NCBI GenBank assembly: GCA_029259975.1
Contig: JAJDEE010000061.1
Span: 1-27,740 of the forward strand
DNA: 27,740 bases
Reading direction: 5' to 3'
Source of the DNA: Planctomycetota bacterium
GTDB taxonomy: Bacteria; Planctomycetota; Planctomycetia; Pirellulales; Lacipirellulaceae
Position 1 is the first letter of the stretch. Each line of letters begins with the position of its first letter. The notes under the pieces were generated by a model that worked only from the letters and a program-made list of their open reading frames with translations, searched no databases and had not been told where the DNA came from. A program made the position numbers and the translations under genes. This document shows, piece by piece, positions 22,656-27,740 of the stretch.

Positions 22656-23564
22656 TTATCCCATCAGCCCGCTGATCCAGCAAAAGTATGCGGCTGGCGC
22701 GGCCACCAACAGCGAATCCAGCAAGTCGAGTACTCCGCCAAATCCTGGCAGCCAGGCACTTGAATCTTTGACGCCTGCATCGCGTTTGAGAAGCGATTCG
22801 GCCAAATCGCCCACAATGCCAGCGCAGCCAACAACCATCGCATACAAAAACACTTGGGCGTTGTGCAGCGGCCCTTCGTGCCCGATCGCGATGCCCAACG
22901 AACTTGCTAGAGGTCCCATCGCTAAAAATGCTCCCGCCAGCGCAAATACCAATCCTCCAGCGATACCTTCCCACGTTTTGCCCGGGCTTAGCGTAGGCGC
23001 CATCTTGTGCCGCCCCCACAATCGACCTGCCGTATAAGCGCCAATATCAGTCATCTTCACGACCACGATCATCGACAGCATCGCCAGCAGCCCACCGCGC
23101 GAAGTATTGCCTGCCACGGATAGCAAACGTAACTGAATCAAAAAGCCAAGCAAACCGCCAACGTACAGAATCGATAAGGCGGCGGCGCCGAGGTTCGCCA
23201 ACGAATGGCCCGGTTCGGCGTAGCGGCGCATCTCGCCTACCAATGCGACAAGCAACCCTGCTGCCAGACCACAAGCGAGCCATCCCAACCGCCCGACGGG
23301 GCAATCAGCCGGGTATTCGATCCAGGCAATTGGCGCACAGGCCGACAACACAGGCAGTAATGTTGCAACATAAACGAACCAAGCCTGGGGAGACTTGTTG
23401 CCAGCACGAAACAATCCGAGCATCTCTTGCGTAGCCAGCAAGCAGAGCACAACCGCCAGCGGCACGAGCCAAATTCCGGGGCGCGCCGCCTGCGCATCAG
23501 CCCAGCAGAGCGCTGCCAACAACGCAATAATCAGCGGGCCTAGAGTGAGTCGCCAGCGTAGCAC
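22656..23564 (-). CDS. cdsA: Phosphatidate cytidylyltransferase
   Basis: Integral membrane enzyme that makes CDP-diacylglycerol from phosphatidate and CTP, the branch point of phospholipid synthesis. The 302 residues form about eight hydrophobic helices. The family signature is at the C-terminus: ESLLKRDAGVKDSSAWLPG then FGGVLDLLDSLLVAAPAAYF, with the Ser-Leu-Leu-Lys-Arg-Asp, Lys-Asp and Asp-Ser elements in place. KMTDIGAYTAGRLWGRHKM and SPGKTWEGIAGG are also typical. The start is a GTG at 23564; the nearby ATG (23577) is out of frame. It lies 41 bp after uppS, a classical neighbour. dxr and rseP, often next in other bacteria, are absent here. Confidence 0.93.
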   Translation of the reverse strand: MLRWRLTLGPLIIALLAALCWADAQAARPGIWLVPLAVVLCLLATQEMLGLFRAGNKSPQAWFVYVATLLPVLSACAPIAWIEYPADCPVGRLGWLACGLAAGLLVALVGEMRRYAEPGHSLANLGAAALSILYVGGLLGFLIQLRLLSVAGNTSRGGLLAMLSMIVVVKMTDIGAYTAGRLWGRHKMAPTLSPGKTWEGIAGGLVFALAGAFLAMGPLASSLGIAIGHEGPLHNAQVFLYAMVVGCAGIVGDLAESLLKRDAGVKDSSAWLPGFGGVLDLLDSLLVAAPAAYFCWISGLMG

Positions 23565-23605
23565 AGTTACCGATCATGTTGTGAAATGAGACAATGAAAC
23601 ATCAA

Positions 23606-24358
23606 TTACTTCGCCAGCCCACCGAACTTGCGGTTGCGGCCCGCGTAATCACAAATCGCTTCGTGCAAAGTCGCTTCGTCGAATTCTGGCCAGCACTTGT
23701 CGGTGACCCAAATTTCGGCATAGCTGATTTGCCACAGTAAAAAATTGCTGATGCGCATCTCACCCGCCGTGCGAATCATTAGGTCCGGATCGTCTGAGCC
23801 AGCCGTGTACAGGTGATCGCTGATCGTCTGCTCGTTGATCGTGTCGGTAGCGATCTCTCCGAGGGCCACTTTTCTGCTGATTGAACGCACCGCATCGACC
23901 AGCTCCGATCGTCCGCCGTAATTGATTGCCAGATTGAGCCACATACCACTGTTTGTGGAACTCATCGCCACCGTTTTGTCGAGTTCCGAAAGGACTTGGT
24001 CGGGGATGTTGGTGCGACGACCAAGCATCCGCACGCGAACGTTGTTGTCCATGATCGTCGTGCGTTCTTCGATCATATATTGCTCAAGCAAGTGCATCAG
24101 GAAATCGATTTCCTGCTGCGGTCGCTTCCAATTCTCGCTCGACAAGCAGTACAGCGTGAGCTGCTCGGTGCCAAGCCGTGAGCATTCCTCGGTAATTTTC
24201 CGTACCGAGTTGACCCCGCAACGATGTCCTTCGATACGCGGCAAACCCTGTCGCAGCGCCCAACGACCGTTGCCGTCCATAATTACCGCCAGATGACACG
24301 GCCAACGCTCGCGCGGGACTTCAAGCAAGGCAGCTGGAGTGTTGTCGCTTTCTGACAT
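23606..24358 (-). CDS. uppS: Isoprenyl transferase (undecaprenyl diphosphate synthase family)
   Basis: Cis-prenyl transferase that extends farnesyl diphosphate to the C55 lipid carrier for cell-wall and surface polysaccharide synthesis; it works at the inner face of the membrane. The 250 residues have the usual length. Signatures are LAVIMDGNGRWALRQGLPR (catalytic Asp28), GHRCGVNSVRKI, LTLYCLSSENWKRPQQEI, LAINYGGRSELVDAVR and DLMIRTAGEMRISNFLLWQ (TSGE in most relatives, TAGE here). The ATG lies 2 bp after the purA stop (TAACAATG), so translation is coupled to purA. cdsA follows 41 bp downstream. Confidence 0.95.
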   Translation of the reverse strand: MSESDNTPAALLEVPRERWPCHLAVIMDGNGRWALRQGLPRIEGHRCGVNSVRKITEECSRLGTEQLTLYCLSSENWKRPQQEIDFLMHLLEQYMIEERTTIMDNNVRVRMLGRRTNIPDQVLSELDKTVAMSSTNSGMWLNLAINYGGRSELVDAVRSISRKVALGEIATDTINEQTISDHLYTAGSDDPDLMIRTAGEMRISNFLLWQISYAEIWVTDKCWPEFDEATLHEAICDYAGRNRKFGGLAK

Positions 24359-24360
24359 TG

Positions 24361-25650
24361 TTACTTCAAACTAATTGTCTGACTGCGGGCTGGACCGACC
24401 GAAACCATTTCAACCGGCACGCCGATCAGCTCGCTAACACGATCGACGTAGGCCAAAGCATTTGCCGGCAAATCCGACTTCGACGTGGCCCCAGTTAGGT
24501 CCTCGCTCCAGCCGGGAAGTGTTTCGTAAATAGGCTGCACGCGCCGCAAATCATCCACATGACTGGGGAAACGCGTAGACTGCTCACCGTCGAGTTCGTA
24601 GGCAGTGCAGATTTTCAGTTCGTCGAAACCACTCAACACATCCATCAACATCAGGCAAATCGAATCGACGCCGCTAAGCCGCGTTGTGTAGCGCACCGCG
24701 ACCGCGTCGAGCCACCCGCAGCGACGAGGTCGTCTCGTGACTGTGCCGTACTCGTTGCCTTTGTCGCGGATTTGTTGGCCAAGCTGGTTGTCTTGCTCCG
24801 TCGGAAACGGCCCGCCGCCAACTCGCGAGGTGTAAGCTTTTACAATGCCAATTGTGTGATTAATATATCGCGCTGGCACGCCTGAGCCGTTCGAGATACC
24901 AACTCCCGAACTATTACTGCTTGTCACAAACGGATACGTACCGTGATCGACATCGAGCAGCGCCCCTTGTGCTCCCTCGAACAGTATTCGTTTTCCAGCT
25001 TCTGCTGCCGTAAGCAAGTATTCTGTCGTGTCGGCCACATACGGCTTGAGCTTTTCAGCGTAAGCACGATACTCTTCGTAAATCGCTTGCGCGTCGAGCG
25101 GAGCAAACTCGCCGGGCGGATACATAGCCGCCAAGATGCCATTTTTCACTTCGACATTGTGCTGCACCTGTTCACGAAATGTGTCGCGGTACATGTCGCC
25201 CAACCGCACGGCATACGAGCGCCCCACTTTGTCGCGATAGCAGGGACCAATGCCTCGGCCGGTGGTGCCGATGTTTTCGCCATCAGACGTATTTTTGTCC
25301 ATCACCCGATCCTCGGCAAAATGCCAAGGGAAAATAACATGCACGCGGTCGCTAATTTTAAGGTTATCCGAGTCTTCAACGTTACGCGAAGCGAGTTCGC
25401 CCAGCTCTTCGATCGCCTTCGCTGGGTTTAGCACCACGCCGCCAGCGATCACGCAAGTCACCCCAGGCGTCAGCACACCACTGGGCAGCAGCGACAGCTT
25501 GTAGACTTCCTCACCCACGACGACCGTATGCCCGGCGTTGGCTCCCCCTTGATAACGCACGACCACATCGTGCCGCTGCGTCAACAGGTCGACGATTTTT
25601 CCCTTGGCTTCGTCGCCCCACTGCAATCCAATCACACTCGTTCCGGGCAC
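24361..25650 (-). CDS. purA: Adenylosuccinate synthetase
   Basis: First committed step of AMP synthesis: IMP + Asp + GTP to adenylosuccinate. The 429 residues are the normal length. The N-terminal P-loop-like GTP motif VIGLQWGDEAKGKIVDLL is followed by RYQGGANAGHTVVV, NIGTTGRGIGPCYRDKVGR, FEGAQGALLDVDHGTYPFVT and VTRRPRRCGWLDAVAVRY, all diagnostic. The GTG at 25650 is chosen because a strong GAGGAG lies 6 bases upstream; the longer open frame to 25800 overlaps the divergent promoter region and adds non-homologous sequence. It heads the purA-uppS-cdsA run and is divergent from the DUF456 gene across 156 bp. Confidence 0.96.
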   Translation of the reverse strand: MPGTSVIGLQWGDEAKGKIVDLLTQRHDVVVRYQGGANAGHTVVVGEEVYKLSLLPSGVLTPGVTCVIAGGVVLNPAKAIEELGELASRNVEDSDNLKISDRVHVIFPWHFAEDRVMDKNTSDGENIGTTGRGIGPCYRDKVGRSYAVRLGDMYRDTFREQVQHNVEVKNGILAAMYPPGEFAPLDAQAIYEEYRAYAEKLKPYVADTTEYLLTAAEAGKRILFEGAQGALLDVDHGTYPFVTSSNSSGVGISNGSGVPARYINHTIGIVKAYTSRVGGGPFPTEQDNQLGQQIRDKGNEYGTVTRRPRRCGWLDAVAVRYTTRLSGVDSICLMLMDVLSGFDELKICTAYELDGEQSTRFPSHVDDLRRVQPIYETLPGWSEDLTGATSKSDLPANALAYVDRVSELIGVPVEMVSVGPARSQTISLK

Positions 25651-25806
25651 GCAACTCTCCTCAGTAATTTGTCTAGCTGGTAGTTGGCTCAATCTGGATG
25701 ACCACAAACGCCCCATTGTAGCCGAACCTGCCCGTAAGAAAACGGGGCCAAAAGCTGCGATTTTTTGACGGTTTTGATCGAGACGCTCATCGCGTATCAT
25801 TCTCGC

Positions 25807-26352
25807 ATGGAATACCTCCTTCTCATCACGGCTATTGCGCTACTGATTGTAGCGATTGCCGCCGGCTGGGCACTCACTCTGATGGGCCTGCCTGGCAACT
25901 GGCTGATGGTCGCCGCCGCAGCACTTTACGCTTGGCTCACGCCCTTCAGCGGCCCAACTCAAATCACCTGGCTCACCCTCCTGGCGATGACCGCTTTAGC
26001 GGCCGGGGGAGAACTAGCCGAACTTGCCGCCGGAGTTTGGGGCGCACGCCGTGCCGGTGGCAGCCGCCGAGCCGCAATTTTTTCCCTGATCGGCTCGATG
26101 GCCGGCGCACTGCTGGGCGCTTCGCTCGGACTACCCATCCCCCTAATCGGCCCGCCCATCGCAGCCCTGCTCGGCGGCGCTTTAGGCGCTTTGGCAGGCG
26201 CAGGTTTTGCCGAACATTCACGCGGCGAATCCTCTCGCCAGTCGCTACGCGTCGGAATCGCAGCTTTCGTTGGTCGGTTGCTAGGTACCGGCGTTAAAAC
26301 CCTCGTTGCCACAATTTTGGCCGTCATCGCCATCGTGGCGTTGATTCTCTGA
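25807..26352 (+). CDS. DUF456 family membrane protein
   Basis: A 181-residue, very hydrophobic protein with roughly five to six membrane segments, rich in Ala, Gly and Leu. The opening LTLMGLPGNWLMVAAAALYA (about residues 23-42) and the glycine-rich LIGPPIAALLGGALGALAGA are typical of DUF456. Loop segments are basic (GARRAGGSRRA), consistent with cytoplasmic loops. The function of the family is unknown. The ATG at 25807 is chosen because the first membrane segment starts immediately; an earlier ATG at 25765 would add 14 polar residues. It is divergent from purA and converges with the next gene, with 10 bp between stops. Confidence 0.85.
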   Translation: MEYLLLITAIALLIVAIAAGWALTLMGLPGNWLMVAAAALYAWLTPFSGPTQITWLTLLAMTALAAGGELAELAAGVWGARRAGGSRRAAIFSLIGSMAGALLGASLGLPIPLIGPPIAALLGGALGALAGAGFAEHSRGESSRQSLRVGIAAFVGRLLGTGVKTLVATILAVIAIVALIL

Positions 26353-26362
26353 AGTGCCCCGA

Positions 26363-27740
26363 CTATTTCGCCAGCGGCATCCACTGCTCAAGGAATTCCG
26401 TCGGTACGTCGACGCCGAGTGTTAGCCAATCGTGATTGGCAATCACTCCGTGAGGTTTCAAGCCTCGTAAGCGGCCCAGGCTGCCACCTTCGGGCAACGC
26501 AACGCCGCCGCCATCGAGGATCGGAGCAAAAAAGGCTTGCAGCTTTTGCACCAAAAATTCTCGGTTCGGTGTGGATATCGGCGATTCGAGTTCAATGTCG
26601 CCCTGACGCTCGAGATAGGTATCACCATACTCATTTTCAACGAGTCCATAGTTTATTGTCGCAATCGACGGGCAGTCGAACTGTTCGTCACCGATCTCCA
26701 CCTGCTGCATTCGCAATTCAATTCGGAATTGATTGGGAGCCGGAATCGTGATTTCCAGCGGACGTGGCTTGGCAGCGACGATGGCCCATCGCACCGATCG
26801 AGAATGCACCATCAACGCCGGCGGCAATTCGGCTTGGAGAATTTTGCTGTACTTCATGAAGTATTCGTCGGTAAACGTTTTGCCTGCCATGATCGTCTCG
26901 GCCAAGTTGTTGAAAAACGAGACATGCAAGCGGAATTGCACATCTGCCGAGCTCGTCAATGGGCAGCGATTAACAGCACCAAACTGCTCGCGACGCTGGC
27001 TGAGGGCATGGACGGTGATTCCCTCTGTCGAGCTTTCGATCCCAGACCACTGCACGGTCGCTCCCTCACGGGCGATTGGTGCCAAGACGTCTTGAAAGTT
27101 GTCCATGGATGCTTGGTTTTTTTGCAGCTCTGCCCGAATTTCTTCGAGCGCCGTCGTAACGCGAACGCCCATTTCTAATTGAATTAGATTGGCTGTTTTG
27201 GCACGCGCACGCGAATTCATCTGCCGCAACGATTCAGGCTCGTGAACTCGACGGTTTCCAAGACGTCGGATGAAGTTGCTCTGCGCCGACACACCAGTCA
27301 CACTGGTTTTGACTTGCGGTAAAACTTTGGTCGTCAGCAGTTCGATGCCCTGCAGGCTGATTTGTATAGGCGTGACCGCTCGGACCGGCCCGAGTGTTTG
27401 CATGGCTACCGTCACCGACCCTACGATGGCTCGGCAGTGCGATTCGACTTCTCCCTGGTAAACCAACTGCAAGTCGGCCAATTCCTGGTTGGCCTCCATT
27501 TCCAAATGGATCTTTCCGTGCGTATGTGCAATGCCGTGGACATTCGCCGTTCTCGATCGCCCAAAAAGGCTGCCATTTTTGACTGTCACTCGATCCGAAA
27601 CCGGCAAGGTCTGTTCCACGTCGGTTACCAGCAAGCCAACCATCCGATCGATCATCGGCTTGGCAACAATAATCTGAGCATTCGGATGCGAAAGCAGCAA
27701 ACGAATGGCAGCGGTTTCGTCTGGCAATTGCCTCGTACGT
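26363..27740 (-). CDS. Unrecognised large protein, 5' end outside the window
   Basis: The frame is open from the right edge to a TAG at 26363, giving at least 458 residues; the start lies outside. A TTG at 27727 is the first possible start codon inside, but the frame continues upstream. I do not recognise the family. Most of it alternates hydrophobic and polar residues as in beta-structure (for example KIHLEMEANQELADLQLVYQ and TPIQISLQGIELLTTKVLPQ). A charged helical segment (TTALEEIRAELQKNQASMDN) splits two beta-rich parts. No transmembrane helix or catalytic motif is visible. Conserved-looking words are NYGLVENEYGDTYLERQGDI and GVIANHDWLTLGVDVPTEF. It may be an exported beta-protein, but the signal peptide would be outside the window. 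Confidence 0.75.
   Translation of the reverse strand, partial: RTRQLPDETAAIRLLLSHPNAQIIVAKPMIDRMVGLLVTDVEQTLPVSDRVTVKNGSLFGRSRTANVHGIAHTHGKIHLEMEANQELADLQLVYQGEVESHCRAIVGSVTVAMQTLGPVRAVTPIQISLQGIELLTTKVLPQVKTSVTGVSAQSNFIRRLGNRRVHEPESLRQMNSRARAKTANLIQLEMGVRVTTALEEIRAELQKNQASMDNFQDVLAPIAREGATVQWSGIESSTEGITVHALSQRREQFGAVNRCPLTSSADVQFRLHVSFFNNLAETIMAGKTFTDEYFMKYSKILQAELPPALMVHSRSVRWAIVAAKPRPLEITIPAPNQFRIELRMQQVEIGDEQFDCPSIATINYGLVENEYGDTYLERQGDIELESPISTPNREFLVQKLQAFFAPILDGGGVALPEGGSLGRLRGLKPHGVIANHDWLTLGVDVPTEFLEQWMPLAK

Noticed and set aside
25959..26384. 141-codon minus-strand frame opposite the DUF456 gene
   Set aside because: It is the low-complexity Ala/Pro/Arg shadow of a GC-rich membrane protein gene; the plus-strand frame has clear membrane segments and family motifs.

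Overview
The window looks like part of a planctomycete chromosome, most likely of the order Pirellulales. The evidence is a pseudopilin-like DUF1559 protein (FTLVELLVVIAIIGALISLL followed by a QAARESARRM-type segment), two PEP-CTERM proteins (one with dockerin-like Asp-rich repeats), a planctomycete-style zinc-ribbon protein, and many different intergenic palindromes. A BamD-like lipoprotein, an LptE-like lipoprotein and FliM indicate a two-membrane, flagellated cell. No rRNA, tRNA, CRISPR array, insertion sequence or phage gene was seen. Base composition and gene style look even across the window, so this reads mainly as core chromosome.

Layout. 1-5300: a truncated coiled-coil-like gene coupled to asnS, then trxB (all minus strand), cstA (plus strand) and a small zinc-ribbon protein (minus). 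5300-5921: a gene-free stretch with short repeats. 5922-9380: fliM, proA and folP (minus). 9429-11311: a compact minus-strand cassette read as hemP, then a CbiX-like chelatase lipoprotein, then a PepSY-type membrane protein. 11343-14452: a PEP-CTERM/dockerin protein fused in frame to a DUF1559 pseudopilin-like protein, and a second PEP-CTERM protein. 14453-15101: gene-free, holding a nested inverted repeat of about 190 bp. 15102-25650: a long co-directional minus-strand run, read as purA, uppS, cdsA, phoH, pgpH, ybeY, a CNNM/CorC-like protein, a BamD-like protein and an LptE-like protein. 25807-26352: a DUF456 membrane protein (plus), converging on an unrecognised gene that runs off the right edge.

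How the genes work together. The purA-to-lptE run combines undecaprenyl and phospholipid precursor synthesis (uppS, cdsA), the widely conserved phoH-pgpH-ybeY-corC set (RNA handling, c-di-AMP turnover, ion transport) and outer-membrane biogenesis lipoproteins. The most interesting candidate system is the hemP/CbiX-lipoprotein/PepSY cassette. It resembles, in composition, envelope haem-iron handling modules such as the chelatase-like lipoprotein IhtB of Porphyromonas gingivalis, but no TonB receptor or ABC transporter lies in the window. The secreted PEP-CTERM-DUF1559 fusion lies only 31 bp upstream of hemP on the same strand.

All function calls come from reading the protein sequences by eye. 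No database search, alignment program or folding calculation was run.
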